From an uncultured Myxococcales bacterium (GTDB taxonomy: Bacteria > Myxococcota > Myxococcia > Myxococcales > Myxococcaceae), in the NCBI GenBank assembly GCA_937980205.1, contig CALJKW010000021.1, positions 186,001 through 250,000 of the forward strand: a DNA stretch of 64,000 bases, written 5' to 3'. The notes below the pieces were generated by a model that saw only the letters and a list, made by a program, of their open reading frames with translations, searched no databases and was not told the origin of the DNA. Positions 41,099 through 50,169 of the stretch are shown here, in pieces. The position numbers and the translations under genes were made by a program. Within the stretch, counting starts at the first letter, position 1. Every line of letters begins with the position of its first letter.

Positions 41099-43378
41099 TC
41101 ACCGCTCGCGCCGGCGCCGCGCCGCCGGAACCGTCACCGCGCGCTCGAGCAGCACGCGGCGCTCGGCCGAGGCGATCGCGGCGCGCGCCTTCGACACCGC
41201 GTCGAGGTTGACGGAGATCGACGTGATGCCGAGCCTGACGAGGTGCTCGGCGAAGTCGGGCCGGTTCGACGGAGCCTGCCCGCACAGCGACGTCGTGAGG
41301 CCGCAGCGCCGGGCCGACGTGATGATGCGGCCGATCGCGTCCAGCACCGAGGGGTCGGACTCGTCGAACAGCTCGGCGCACACCGCCGAGTCGCGATCGA
41401 CGCCGAGCATGAGCTGCGTGAGATCATTCGAGCCGATCGACACTCCGTGGATGCCGAGCTTCGCGTACTCGGGGATCCAGTAGGCGACCGACGGCACCTC
41501 CGCCATCACCCACCGCAACAGGCCGCGCTGCCGGCCGAGCGGGCTCTGGTCGACGCGCTCGAGGCAGGCCTCGAGCTCCCACTTCGTGCGGACGAACGGG
41601 ATCATGAGGTGCACGTTCGGCGACCGTTCGCGGACGCGCGCGAGCGCCTGGAGCTCGAGGTCGAACAGCGACGGGTCCTTCACGTAGCGGAAGCAGCCGC
41701 GGTAGCCGATCATCGGGTTCTCTTCGTGCGGCTCGTGCTTCTCGCCGCCCTTCAGCCCGCGGAACTCGTTCGTGCGGAAGTCGTACGAGCGGTAGATGAC
41801 CGGGCGGGGCGCGAAGGCGGTGGCGATGCGCAGCAGGTCCCGCTGGAGCGCGGAGACGATCTCCTCTGCGGGCACCTCGCTCGGGTGGCGGCCGCCCAGC
41901 GCCGACAGCAGCATGAACTCGGCGCGCAAGAGGCCGACGCCGTCGACGTTCGCCTTCGCGGCTTCCTCCGCCTGATCGACCATCGCGAGGTTCAGGTAGA
42001 GGCGCGTGCCGGTGGTCTCGGGGGCGGCCACCGCTGCACCGGCGGCGCGAGCGGCGCCCGGCTTCGCAGCGGCCTCGGGTGCTGCCCCGCGGCGCACGTG
42101 GCCCTTCGTGCCGTCGACGGTCACGAGGTCGCCGTCCTTCAGCGCGCTCGTGGCGGTGCGCGCGCCCACCACGCAGGGGATGTGCAGCTCGCGGCTGACG
42201 ATCGCGGCGTGGCAGGTCATGCCGCCCGAGTCGGTGACCAGGCCGGCGGCGCGGCGAATCGCGGGGACCCAGTCGGGCGACGTCATCGGCGCGACCAGCA
42301 CCTCTCCGTCGCGCAGCCGCGCCTGCTCGGCCGGCGAGCGCAGCACGCGCACGCGGCCCGAGGCCGCGCCGGGAGACGCCGGCAGGCCGGTGACGATCGG
42401 CTCGTCGCCGCCGGGCTCGCGCTCGGGCGGCTGGTCGAGCGTGGTGATCGGCCGCGTCTGCACGAGGAAGAACCGGCCCCCCTCTTCGGCCCACTCGAGA
42501 TCCTGCGGGGCGCCGTAGTGCCGCTCGACCGTCAGGGCCACGCCGGCGAGCTCGAGCACCTCGCGGTCGCTGAGCACGCGGCGCGCGGCCTCGTCGTCCT
42601 TCAGCGGCCGGCGCAGATCTCTGCCGTCGGGCCCGCGGACGATCTCGAACGCCTTGCGCCCGATGCGCGCGCTGGCGAGCGCCGGGCCCGCCTTCTGCAC
42701 GACGTAGGTGTCGGGCTCGACGGCGCCCGAGACGATGGCCTCGCCCTGGCCGAAGACGGCCTCCACCACGAGGCGATCGCGATCGCCGGTCGAGGGGTCG
42801 GCGGTGAAGATCACCCCCGAGCGCGCCGAGGCGATCATCTTCTGCACCACGACCGCGATCAGCGGGTCCTCGGTCATGCGCTGCGACTTGCGGTACGCGA
42901 GCGCGCGCTCGCCGTAGGCCGAGGCCCAGCAGGCAGAGACCTTCGCGCACAGCTCGGCGTCGCCGGTGACGTTGGTGAAGCTCTCGTGCATGCCGGCGAA
43001 CGAGGTGCCGGCGAGATCTTCGCTCGTCGCCGACGACCGCACCGCCACGCGGGCCGAGGCGCCCAGCTTCGCGTACGCGGCGCACAGCTCGTCGCGCAGC
43101 GCCTTCGGCAGCGGCGCCTCGCGCACCGTCTTCCTCAGCGAGGCCGAGGTGCTCGCGAGCGCGGCCGGATCATCGGCGTCGAGGCCGCGGAAGCCGCGCT
43201 GGAGCTCGCCGAGCACGCCGGCCGCCTCCATCGCGGCGCGAAAGGCGGGGGCGGTGATGACGAAGCCCTTCGGGACCGGCAGGCCGGCGCGCACCAGCTC
43301 GCCGAGGTTCGCGCCCTTGCCGCCGGCCGCCGCCACGTCGCGCGCCGAGATCTCTTCCAGCCAGAGGATGTTGTTCAT
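41099..43378 (-). CDS. ppsA: Phosphoenolpyruvate synthase (pyruvate, water dikinase)
   Basis: This 759-aa protein makes PEP from pyruvate + ATP + water. The N-terminal grasp domain starts AAGGKGANLGELVRAGLPVPKGFVIT and has VAVRSSATSEDLAGTSFAGMHES. The phosphohistidine motif is GGMTCHAAIVSRE. The C-terminal PEP domain has DGVGLLRAEFMLL, SIGSNDLTQLMLGVDRD and SLCGQAPSN. ATG 43378 follows a -24/-12 element by 17 nt. The earlier ATG at 43399 overlaps that element and is less likely. Confidence 0.9.
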   Translation of the reverse strand: MNNILWLEEISARDVAAAGGKGANLGELVRAGLPVPKGFVITAPAFRAAMEAAGVLGELQRGFRGLDADDPAALASTSASLRKTVREAPLPKALRDELCAAYAKLGASARVAVRSSATSEDLAGTSFAGMHESFTNVTGDAELCAKVSACWASAYGERALAYRKSQRMTEDPLIAVVVQKMIASARSGVIFTADPSTGDRDRLVVEAVFGQGEAIVSGAVEPDTYVVQKAGPALASARIGRKAFEIVRGPDGRDLRRPLKDDEAARRVLSDREVLELAGVALTVERHYGAPQDLEWAEEGGRFFLVQTRPITTLDQPPEREPGGDEPIVTGLPASPGAASGRVRVLRSPAEQARLRDGEVLVAPMTSPDWVPAIRRAAGLVTDSGGMTCHAAIVSRELHIPCVVGARTATSALKDGDLVTVDGTKGHVRRGAAPEAAAKPGAARAAGAAVAAPETTGTRLYLNLAMVDQAEEAAKANVDGVGLLRAEFMLLSALGGRHPSEVPAEEIVSALQRDLLRIATAFAPRPVIYRSYDFRTNEFRGLKGGEKHEPHEENPMIGYRGCFRYVKDPSLFDLELQALARVRERSPNVHLMIPFVRTKWELEACLERVDQSPLGRQRGLLRWVMAEVPSVAYWIPEYAKLGIHGVSIGSNDLTQLMLGVDRDSAVCAELFDESDPSVLDAIGRIITSARRCGLTTSLCGQAPSNRPDFAEHLVRLGITSISVNLDAVSKARAAIASAERRVLLERAVTVPAARRRRER

Positions 43379-43394
43379 GACCTGAAGAGAGCCG

Positions 43395-43469
43395 TGCATC
43401 GCGCGGACCACCGCGGCGGCGTCAGGCGGCGGGGCGGGCTGCGTGGGCCGTGCCGCGCAGGTGTTGCGC
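43395..43469 (-). promoter_or_regulatory. Palindrome plus -24/-12 promoter for PEP synthase
   Basis: On the minus strand TGGTCCG-CGCG-ATGCA covers 43410-43395 (the -24 half is identical to that of ppdK). A perfect GCGCA-GGTGT-TGCGC is at 43455-43469, inside the 3' end of the upstream gene, 44 nt away. Confidence 0.45.
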
Positions 43470-44780
43470 GAACCAGTCACCGGCGAGGCGCGCGACGGCG
43501 TCGAGCGCGCCGGGCTCCTCGAACAGGTGCGTGGCGCGGGGCACCACCGCGAGGCTGCAGGGCGCGCGCAGCCGGGCGGCGGCCTCGCGGTTGAGCTCGA
43601 GCACCTCGCGGTCGGCGCCGCCGACGACGAGCAGGGTCGGGGCCCGTACGAGCGGAAGGCTCTCGTCGGCGAGATCGGGCCGGCCGCCACGCGACACGAT
43701 GGCTCGCACCGTGTCGGGCAGCCGCGCGGCGGCGACGAGCGCGGCGGCGGCGCCCGTGCTGGCGCCGAAGTACCCCAGCGGCAGCCGGGCGAGCTCGGCG
43801 TCGGCGTGAGCCCACCGGGTCGCCGCGATGAGCCGCTCGGAGAGCAGGCCGATGTCGAAGCGAAGCTGGTACGTGACGGCGTCCTCGTGCTCTTCGTCGG
43901 CGGTGAGCAGATCGAAGAGCAGGGTGGCGAGGTTCCTGCCCTGCAGCACCGCGGCGACGTGCTGGTTGCGGCTGCTCATGCGGCTGCTGCCGCTGCCGTG
44001 GGCGAACAGCACGACCCCCGAGGGCTGCGCGGGGATCGCGAGGGTGCCCTCGAGCCAACGCCCGTCACCGAGCGCGATGCGCACCTGCCTCGGGTCGAGG
44101 GTGGGGCGGGGCGCCGGCTGCGCGGGCGGGGCCCCGCGCCACGGGTGCGTGCGAGCGACGCGCAGCAGGCGCAGGACCTCGGAGTCTTCGACCTGGCCGA
44201 AGTCGTCGTACCAGGCGCCGATGGCGTAGAGCGCCGGCGCCGAGTGCACGCACACGACCTCGTCGACGAGCGGTCGCAGCGCGTCGAGCGAGCTCGAGGC
44301 GGCGACGGGCACCGCGAGCACGAGGCGGCCGGCGCCGGCGGTCTTCAACGCCCGGAGCGCCGCGCGCGCCGTGCCGCCGGTGGCGATGCCGTCGTCGACG
44401 ACGATGATCGTGCGCCCCGCGACCCGGGGCGGCGGCCCGCCGTCGCGGAAGCGGGCGGCGCGCTCGGCGACCTCTTGCGACTTGCGGGCCACCAGCGCGT
44501 CGACCTGCTCCGGCGTCGCGCCGACCTCGGCGACGATGGCGGGGTCGAGGTAGATGGCGCCTCCCTCGGCGACGGCCCCCATGCCGAGCTCGGGGAAGTC
44601 GGGCGCGCCGACCTTGCGGACGCTCCAGATGTCGAGGTCCGCGTCGAGCGCGGCGGCCACCACGAAGGCGACCGGGACACCGCCGCGCGGGAGGCCGAGC
44701 ACCAGCGGCGAGCTGCCGCGCAGGTGGCCGAGCAGCGCCGCGAGGCGGCGGCCGGCGTCGATCCGATCTGTGAACTGCAT
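43422..44780 (-). CDS. Phosphoribosyltransferase-dienelactone hydrolase fusion
   Basis: This 452-aa two-domain protein has a PRTase (residues about 1-220, with LGLPRGGVPVAFVV and PRPP loop VVDDGIATGGTARAA). A dienelactone-hydrolase-like domain follows (about 235-445), with the nucleophile GYFGASTGAAAAL, VVGGADREVL and ATHLFEEPG. The same fusion occurs as Rv0571c in the M. tuberculosis DosR regulon. The reaction is unknown. It lies 22 nt after the four-CBS gene, with GAAGGAG upstream of ATG 44780. Confidence 0.85.
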   Translation of the reverse strand: MQFTDRIDAGRRLAALLGHLRGSSPLVLGLPRGGVPVAFVVAAALDADLDIWSVRKVGAPDFPELGMGAVAEGGAIYLDPAIVAEVGATPEQVDALVARKSQEVAERAARFRDGGPPPRVAGRTIIVVDDGIATGGTARAALRALKTAGAGRLVLAVPVAASSSLDALRPLVDEVVCVHSAPALYAIGAWYDDFGQVEDSEVLRLLRVARTHPWRGAPPAQPAPRPTLDPRQVRIALGDGRWLEGTLAIPAQPSGVVLFAHGSGSSRMSSRNQHVAAVLQGRNLATLLFDLLTADEEHEDAVTYQLRFDIGLLSERLIAATRWAHADAELARLPLGYFGASTGAAAALVAAARLPDTVRAIVSRGGRPDLADESLPLVRAPTLLVVGGADREVLELNREAAARLRAPCSLAVVPRATHLFEEPGALDAVARLAGDWFAQHLRGTAHAARPAA

Positions 44781-44802
44781 GACGATCTCCTTCGCGGGTG
44801 AG

Positions 44803-45675
44803 TCAGGGGGCCTCGATGGACCACGCCGGCGCCGGCGAAGGCGCCGGTGGGCCGCCGGTCGTGGACCGGTCTTTGAGCCAGCGCAGCACGTCGACGTAGG
44901 ACAAGATGCCGAGCAGCCGACCCGCGTCGTCGACGACGGGGACCGCGGCGAGGCGCTCCTCGGCGAAGGCGGCGTACGCGTCGCGCACGCGGGTGCCGGA
45001 GTAGAGGGCGGTCGGCTCGGGCGTCATGAGCGACGAGACCGGCTCGTCGAGCCGCTCGACGGCGGCGTCGGGCCACGCCATCACGTCGGCGCGCAGGTGC
45101 CCGACGAGGTCGCGCTCCGACACGACTCCGACGAGCTTCCGGTTGGCGTCGACGACGGGCACGTGGCGCGCGCCGGTCTCGGCGAGCACGCGGGCAGCGT
45201 CGGCGACGGTGGCGTCGGAGGGCAGCGTGACGGGCTCGGCGGTCATCAGCTCGTCCACCGGAAGCTCGGCGAGGCTCTCGGGCGCCGCGGCGGCGCCGGC
45301 CAGCGCGCGCAGCAGATCGCTGCTGGTGACGATGCCGGCCAGGGCATTCGCCGGAGGGCTCACCACCACCAGCGCGCGCACGCCCTCGTCGGTCATCGTC
45401 CGGGCGGCGGTCTCGAGCGGAGCGAGCTCGGCGATCGAGAGGGGCGGCGCGCGCATCAGCTCTGCGACCTTGACGCCGCGCTCGCGCGGCTGCGCCGCGT
45501 ACTGCAGCACGTCGTCGGGCGTGAGCATGCCGACGGCGCGGTGATGCGTGTCGACGACGGGCAGGTGGTGGAAGCGGCGGAAGCGGCGGACCAGCCCGGG
45601 GACTGACACCGTCTCGTGGGCGGCGATGGTCTGGACTCGGCGGCTCATGACGTCTCGAACGCGCAGGGTTTGCAT
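44803..45675 (-). CDS. Four-CBS-domain protein
   Basis: This 290-aa protein is built of four CBS domains in two pairs: FHHLPVVDTHHRAVGMLTPDDVL, GVRALVVVSPPANALAGIVTSSDLL, ARHVPVVDANRKLVGVVSERDLV and LAAVPVVDDAGRLLGILSYVDVL. CBS pairs bind AMP, ATP or S-adenosyl compounds and act as energy sensors. AAGGAG precedes the ATG. The PRTase-hydrolase fusion follows in the same unit. Confidence 0.85.
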   Translation of the reverse strand: MQTLRVRDVMSRRVQTIAAHETVSVPGLVRRFRRFHHLPVVDTHHRAVGMLTPDDVLQYAAQPRERGVKVAELMRAPPLSIAELAPLETAARTMTDEGVRALVVVSPPANALAGIVTSSDLLRALAGAAAAPESLAELPVDELMTAEPVTLPSDATVADAARVLAETGARHVPVVDANRKLVGVVSERDLVGHLRADVMAWPDAAVERLDEPVSSLMTPEPTALYSGTRVRDAYAAFAEERLAAVPVVDDAGRLLGILSYVDVLRWLKDRSTTGGPPAPSPAPAWSIEAP

Positions 45676-45702
45676 CGGGGTTCTCCTTCAGGCTCGAAGA
45701 GG

Positions 45703-45718
45703 AGCAAACGCGCGGCCA
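45703..45718 (-). promoter_or_regulatory. -24/-12-like promoter for four-CBS gene
   Basis: On the minus strand TGGCCGC-GCGT-TTGCT covers 45718-45703 (GG-N10-GC with a full TTGCT -12 half), 28 nt before the ATG. An imperfect palindrome lies at 45725-45739. An inverted repeat CGGAGGG/CCCTCCG at 45752-45776 may end the pst-phoU transcript. Confidence 0.35.
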
Positions 45719-45866
45719 GCGAGAGCGCGCGAGGTGCGGAGCCGTGATGACCGGAGGGCGCCGAGCACACCCTCCGACCGGCGGGTGAGGCGCGGCTGCA
45801 CGAGGACCGCCTTCGTGACGCGCGCGATCACGTGCGGCTCGCCGGGCGCCGGAGCGGCACGTGGGT

Positions 45867-46580
45867 CTACGCCGTGCGCCGGCCGTGCGTCCGGTTCGAG
45901 TGGCGCACGTCGGTGCCGCGGACGAGGTAGACGACCATCTCCGCGATGTTGGTGGCGTGGTCGCCGATGCGCTCGAGGTGGCGCGCGACGAACATCAGCG
46001 CGGTGCCGGCGCGGACGGTGCTCGCGTCGTTCATCATCGTGGCGAGCAGGGCGTTGAAGGCGTCGAGGAACAGCGCGTCGACGTCCTGGTCGCCCGCCAT
46101 CACGGCCTCGGCGGCGTCGGGATCCTGCCCGATGAAGGCGCGCAGCGCGGCGGTGACCTGGGCCTGCGCCGCGGCGGCGAGGTGCAGCAGCGGCTCGAGC
46201 GCGGCGACCGGGGGCCAGTGGGCGAGCTCGATCGCCCGCTCGGCGATGCTGGTGGCGAGGTCGCCGATGCGCTCGAGATCGGTGACCACCTTGACCGCCG
46301 TGGTGATGAGCCGCAGGTCGCTCGCGGCGGGCTGGCGCAGCGCGAGGATGCGCCGGCACAGCTCGTCGATCTCGAGCTCGCGGTCGTCGATCTCGGTGTC
46401 TCCGGCGATCACGCGACGGGCGAGCGCTTCGTCGCGGCCGCTGAGCGCCCGCATGCTGGCGCCGATCTGGCGCTCGACCGCGCTCGCCATGTGCAGCAGC
46501 CCTTCCCGCAGCCGCGCGAGGTCGCGCTCGAAGGCGCGATCGGTGTGCTTGTGTTGAGTCGTGTCCGCGTTCATGTGCAT
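45867..46580 (-). CDS. phoU: Phosphate transport regulator PhoU
   Basis: This 237-aa protein has two PhoU three-helix repeats with the metal-binding motifs DLERIGDLATSIAE and HLERIGDHATNIAEMVVYL. PhoU links the Pst transporter to the PhoR/PhoB-type kinase and curbs phosphate uptake. ATG 46580 overlaps the pstB stop (TGATG); ATG 46574 is an in-frame alternative. It is the last gene of the pst operon. Confidence 0.93.
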   Translation of the reverse strand: MHMNADTTQHKHTDRAFERDLARLREGLLHMASAVERQIGASMRALSGRDEALARRVIAGDTEIDDRELEIDELCRRILALRQPAASDLRLITTAVKVVTDLERIGDLATSIAERAIELAHWPPVAALEPLLHLAAAAQAQVTAALRAFIGQDPDAAEAVMAGDQDVDALFLDAFNALLATMMNDASTVRAGTALMFVARHLERIGDHATNIAEMVVYLVRGTDVRHSNRTHGRRTA

Positions 46581-47338
46581 CACCCGAACTTTCCCGTGAC
46601 GTAGTCTTCGGTTCGTCGCTCCCTGGGCCGCGTGAAGAGGTCGGCGGTCGGCCCTTCCTCGACGAGCTCGCCCAGGTAGAAGAACGCCGTGCGATCGCTG
46701 ACGCGCGCCGCCTGCTGCATGTTGTGCGTCACGATCGCGATGGTGAGTTGCGCCTTGAGCTCGTGGACGAGGTCTTCGATCTTCGCGGTCGCGATGGGGT
46801 CGAGCGCGCTCGCGGGCTCGTCCATCAGCAGCACCTCGGGCTCGACCGCCAGCGCCCGGGCGATGCACAGCCGCTGCTGCTGGCCGCCCGACAGGCTCAG
46901 CGCCGACGCTTCGAGCCGGTCTTTCACCTCGTCCCACAGCGCGGCCTGGCGCAGCGAGCGCTCGACGCGGGCGGCGAGCTCGTCCCGGTCCTTCAGCCCG
47001 CCGACCCTCAAGCCGTAGGCGGCGTTCTCGAACACCGACTTGGGAAACGGGTTCGAGCGCTGGAAGACCATGCCCACGCGGCGCCGCAGCTCGACGACGT
47101 CGACGCGGCGACCGAGCACGTTCTGGCCGTCGAGGAGGATCTCTCCCTCGGTTCGGGCGCCGGGCACGATGTCGTTCATGCGGTTGAGCGCGCGCAGGAA
47201 GCTCGTCTTGCCGCAGCCCGAGGGGCCGATCAGCGCGAGCACCTGGCGATCGGGCAGCTCGAGCGAGACGTCGCGCACGGCGACGTTCGAGCCGTAGCTC
47301 ACGGTGACGTGCCGGGTCTGAAGGCGCACCGCCCTCAT
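46580..47338 (-). CDS. pstB: Phosphate ABC transporter ATPase PstB
   Basis: This 252-aa ABC ATPase has Walker A GPSGCGKTSFLRALNRMND, the Q-loop QRSNPFPKSVFENAAYGLR, signature LSGGQQQRLCIARAL and Walker B VLLMDEPASALDPI. The NRMND and NPFPKS stretches are specific to PstB. It powers high-affinity phosphate import through PstCA. The start overlaps the pstA stop (ATGA). Confidence 0.95.
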   Translation of the reverse strand: MRAVRLQTRHVTVSYGSNVAVRDVSLELPDRQVLALIGPSGCGKTSFLRALNRMNDIVPGARTEGEILLDGQNVLGRRVDVVELRRRVGMVFQRSNPFPKSVFENAAYGLRVGGLKDRDELAARVERSLRQAALWDEVKDRLEASALSLSGGQQQRLCIARALAVEPEVLLMDEPASALDPIATAKIEDLVHELKAQLTIAIVTHNMQQAARVSDRTAFFYLGELVEEGPTADLFTRPRERRTEDYVTGKFG

Positions 47339-48231
47339 CGCCGCCTCCCCATGCGGGCGCGGATCACCATCGCCACCAGGTCGAGCCCGAAGGTGACGAC
47401 CAGCAGCACGAGCACCGTGGCGTAGAGCAGCGGCCGCGTGGCCTGCACGTCGGGCGACTGCGTGGCGAGCACGTAGGCGTGGTAGCCGAGGTGCATGAAC
47501 TGCTCGCTGGGCGAGCGGGGCAGCTCGGGCAGCCAGAACGCGACGCCGGTGAGCAGAATCGGCGCGACCTCTCCCGCGCCGCGCGAGATGGCGAGCACGG
47601 CCGCGGTGAGGATGCCCGGGGCCGCGCGGGGCAGCACGACGCGCGCGACGGTCTGCGAGCGCGTGGCGCCGAGGGCGAGGCTCGCCTCGCGCAGCTCCGG
47701 CGGCACCGAGCGCAGCGCTTCTTCGGTGGCGACGATGACGACCGGCAGCGTGAGCACGGCGAGCGTCAGCGCGGCCCACAGCAGCCCCGGCTGGGCGTAC
47801 TTCAGGTCGACGCCCATCAGCCGATCGACGTGGCGGCCGACGAAGTGCACGAAGAAGCCGAGGCCGAACAGCCCGAAGACGATCGACGGCACCCCGGCGA
47901 GGTTCTGCACCGCCGTGCGCACGACGGCCTTGAGCCTCGAGCGGGGCGGGGCGTACTCGCTGAGCCAGATCGCGGTGACGACGCCGACCGGCATCACCGC
48001 GATCGTCATGAGCAGGGTGACCGCGGCGGTGCCGCAGAGGGCCGGGAAGATGCCGCCGCGCGTGAGCTCGTCCGACGGCGGCTGGGTGAGGAAGCGCCAC
48101 GAGAGCGCCGGCGCGCCGCCGACCGCCGCGTCGGCCACGATCCACACCAGCAGCGCGACGAGCGCCGCCGCGCAGAGCGCGGTGGCGGCGGTGAGAAGCG
48201 CCCCGCGCAGCGCCCTGGGGGTGAGCGTCAT
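47335..48231 (-). CDS. pstA: Phosphate ABC transporter permease PstA
   Basis: This 298-aa permease has six membrane helices. The family stretch VQNLAGVPSIVFGLFGLGFF lies mid-protein and the EAA loop is REASLALGATRSQTVARVVLPRAAPGI. It forms the phosphate channel with PstC. ATG 48231 overlaps the pstC stop (ATGA). Confidence 0.93.
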   Translation of the reverse strand: MTLTPRALRGALLTAATALCAAALVALLVWIVADAAVGGAPALSWRFLTQPPSDELTRGGIFPALCGTAAVTLLMTIAVMPVGVVTAIWLSEYAPPRSRLKAVVRTAVQNLAGVPSIVFGLFGLGFFVHFVGRHVDRLMGVDLKYAQPGLLWAALTLAVLTLPVVIVATEEALRSVPPELREASLALGATRSQTVARVVLPRAAPGILTAAVLAISRGAGEVAPILLTGVAFWLPELPRSPSEQFMHLGYHAYVLATQSPDVQATRPLLYATVLVLLVVTFGLDLVAMVIRARMGRRR

Positions 48232-49217
48232 GGGGCGGCTCCGTGCATGCGGTGAATGGCGCGGCGCACCGCAGAGGTGGCGGCCAGGTTGATCGCGAAG
48301 GTGATGACGAACAGCAGCACGCCGAGGAAGAAGAGCGCCCGGAAGTGCTCGCCCCCGGCGACGACCTCGCCCAGCTCGGCGGCGATCGTCGCCGACAGCG
48401 TGCGCGTCGGGTCGGTCAGCGCGGCCGAGACGATCGCGGCGTTGCCCGAGACCATCAGCACGATCATCGTCTCGCCCACGGCGCGCCCGAGCCCCAGCAT
48501 GCAGGCCGCGAGCACCCCCGGCGCCGCGGCAGGCAGCATCACCCGCCGCGCGGTCTCCCACCGGGTCGCGCCGAGCGCGAGCGAGGCCTCGCGGTAGCTC
48601 GGCGGCACCGCGGCGAGCGCGTCCTTCGCCACCGCGAAGATGACGGGCGCGATGGCGATGCCTACCCCCAGCGCGGTGATCAGCGTGTTGAGCCGGGTGG
48701 GCAGGCCCAGCGCGTGCTGCACCGGCGTCGCCAGCACCATCAGCACGAAGAAGCCGATGACGACGGAGGGCACGCCCGCGAGCAGCTCGATCGCGGGCTC
48801 GAGCCAGGTGCGCAGCCAGCGTGGCGCGAGCTGCGACGAGAACAGCGCCGCCGCGACCGCAACCGGGGCCGCGAAGCACAGCCCGAGCAGGCTCACCTTC
48901 ACCGTGCCCACGAGCAGCGGCACGACCGACAGCTTCGGGACGCCCGAGACCGGCTGCCACACGAACGCCGCCGGGTGGCCGGGCCGCGTGACCTGCGGCG
49001 CGAACAGCTTCGCGAGCACGTCGCCCGCGGGGGACGTGCCGTCGAGGAACAGCGGCGCCGCCTCGCGGGCGACGAAGACGAAGATGAGCACGACCGCCGC
49101 GATGCCGGTGAACGCCACGGCGGTGACGCAAGTGGTCGCGGCGAGATCGGCGAGGCGCAGGCGGCGCGCGCGCCGCTGCCCCAGGGCGCGGACCCACGGC
49201 AGCGCGAGCTCCTTCAT
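48228..49217 (-). CDS. pstC: Phosphate ABC transporter permease PstC
   Basis: This 329-aa permease has six membrane helices and an extended periplasmic loop after the first. ELLAGVPSVVIGFFVLMVLA and the EAA loop REASLALGATRWETARRVMLPAAAPGV identify it as PstC. It pairs with PstA. The ATG overlaps the pstS stop (ATGA). Confidence 0.93.
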   Translation of the reverse strand: MKELALPWVRALGQRRARRLRLADLAATTCVTAVAFTGIAAVVLIFVFVAREAAPLFLDGTSPAGDVLAKLFAPQVTRPGHPAAFVWQPVSGVPKLSVVPLLVGTVKVSLLGLCFAAPVAVAAALFSSQLAPRWLRTWLEPAIELLAGVPSVVIGFFVLMVLATPVQHALGLPTRLNTLITALGVGIAIAPVIFAVAKDALAAVPPSYREASLALGATRWETARRVMLPAAAPGVLAACMLGLGRAVGETMIVLMVSGNAAIVSAALTDPTRTLSATIAAELGEVVAGGEHFRALFFLGVLLFVITFAINLAATSAVRRAIHRMHGAAP

Positions 49218-50065
49218 GGCCGCACCGGGAAGAAGCCCGCCGCGGCGACGAGCTGCTGGCCGGGCTCGGAGAGCACCCAGCCGACGAACGCGCGGGCGTC
49301 GGCGGTGCCCGGCGCGCGCCGGTACAGGTACAGCTCGCGCGCCAGCGGGTAGTCGCCCGAGCCGACGGTCGCCTCGCTCGGCGGCACGGGCCCTCGGGGC
49401 GTGTCGAGCTCGACGACGCGGACGCCGCGCGCGAACGCCGCGCCTCCGTAGCCGATGCCGTGGGGATCTTCGGCGACCGCGTTCACGACCGCGGCGGTGC
49501 CGGGCAGGAGCTGGGCGCGCACGGTGAAGTCCTGGCCGTGCAGCAGGCGCTCCTTGACGAACGCGTAGGTGCCCGAGGTGCCCTCGCGGGAATAGACGAC
49601 GATCGGTGCGTCGGCGCCTCCCAGCTCGCGCCAGTTGGTGACGTCGCCCAGGTAGATGGCGGCGAGCTGCTCGACCGTGAGCGGGCCGACGGGGTTCGAC
49701 GCGTGCACGTAGAAGGTCACCGCGTCGCGCGCCACGACGTGCTCGACGGGCTCCGAGCCCCACTGCGCGCGCAGGCGGGCGCGCTCGGCCTCGGTGATGG
49801 GGCGCGACGAGGCCGCCAGCTCGGTGCCGCCGTTCTCGAGCGCGGCGAGCCCCACCCCCGAGCCGCCGCCGGTCACCTGCACCCGCGTGCCGGGCAGCCC
49901 GCGCGCGAAGCCGTGCGCCCACCGCTGCACGAGCTGCACCATGGTGTCCGAGCCCTTCACGGTGAGCGTGCCGGCGAGCGCGGCGTCGGAGACGAGCCCC
50001 GAGAGCAGCGCCGCCGCGGCGAGCGCGGCTGAACGCGACCTGACGACGAAGAGGCGTGCGTGCAT
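49214..50065 (-). CDS. pstS: Periplasmic phosphate-binding protein PstS
   Basis: This 283-aa protein has a signal peptide (about residues 1-29) and a type-II solute-binding fold. TLTVKGSDTMVQLVQRWAHGF and GGGSGVGLAALENGGTELAASSR bind phosphate in the family. YSREGTSGTYAFVKERLL and GIGYGGAAFARGVRVVEL complete it. It delivers phosphate to PstCA. GGAGG precedes ATG 50065. A sigma54-like promoter lies at 50081-50096, sharing one palindrome with the divergent prs gene. Confidence 0.9.
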   Translation of the reverse strand: MHARLFVVRSRSAALAAAALLSGLVSDAALAGTLTVKGSDTMVQLVQRWAHGFARGLPGTRVQVTGGGSGVGLAALENGGTELAASSRPITEAERARLRAQWGSEPVEHVVARDAVTFYVHASNPVGPLTVEQLAAIYLGDVTNWRELGGADAPIVVYSREGTSGTYAFVKERLLHGQDFTVRAQLLPGTAAVVNAVAEDPHGIGYGGAAFARGVRVVELDTPRGPVPPSEATVGSGDYPLARELYLYRRAPGTADARAFVGWVLSEPGQQLVAAAGFFPVRP

Positions 50066-50080
50066 GCGACCTCCACCGGG

Positions 50081-50129
50081 TGCAGCGGCCGTGCCCGCGT
50101 CCGGCTGGTCGCCCCCGCAACCGCTGCGC
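50081..50129 (-). promoter_or_regulatory. Palindrome plus -24/-12 promoter for pst operon
   Basis: On the minus strand GGGCACG-GCCG-CTGCA covers 50096-50081 (two mismatches to the sigma54 consensus). The palindrome CCGCA-ACCGC-TGCGC at 50115-50129 lies 18 nt upstream and is shared with prs. Confidence 0.5.
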
Positions 50130-50155
50130 GCGCCTCGCGCGGCACGTGGCTCGCA
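50115..50155 (+). promoter_or_regulatory. Palindrome plus -24/-12 promoter for prs
   Basis: The shared palindrome at 50115-50129 is followed after 10 nt by CGGCACG-TGGC-TCGCA at 50140-50155 (GG-N10-GC). ATG 50170 lies 15 nt beyond. Confidence 0.5.
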
Positions 50156-50169
50156 CTTCGAGAGGCCGT

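Noticed and set aside
43378..43399. Earlier ATG for PEP synthase at 43399
   Set aside because: Overlaps the -24/-12 element and adds residues outside the family alignment.
45752..45776. Inverted repeat CGGAGGG/CCCTCCG after phoU
   Set aside because: Only 7 bp and no T-run; too weak to call a terminator in DNA of this GC content.
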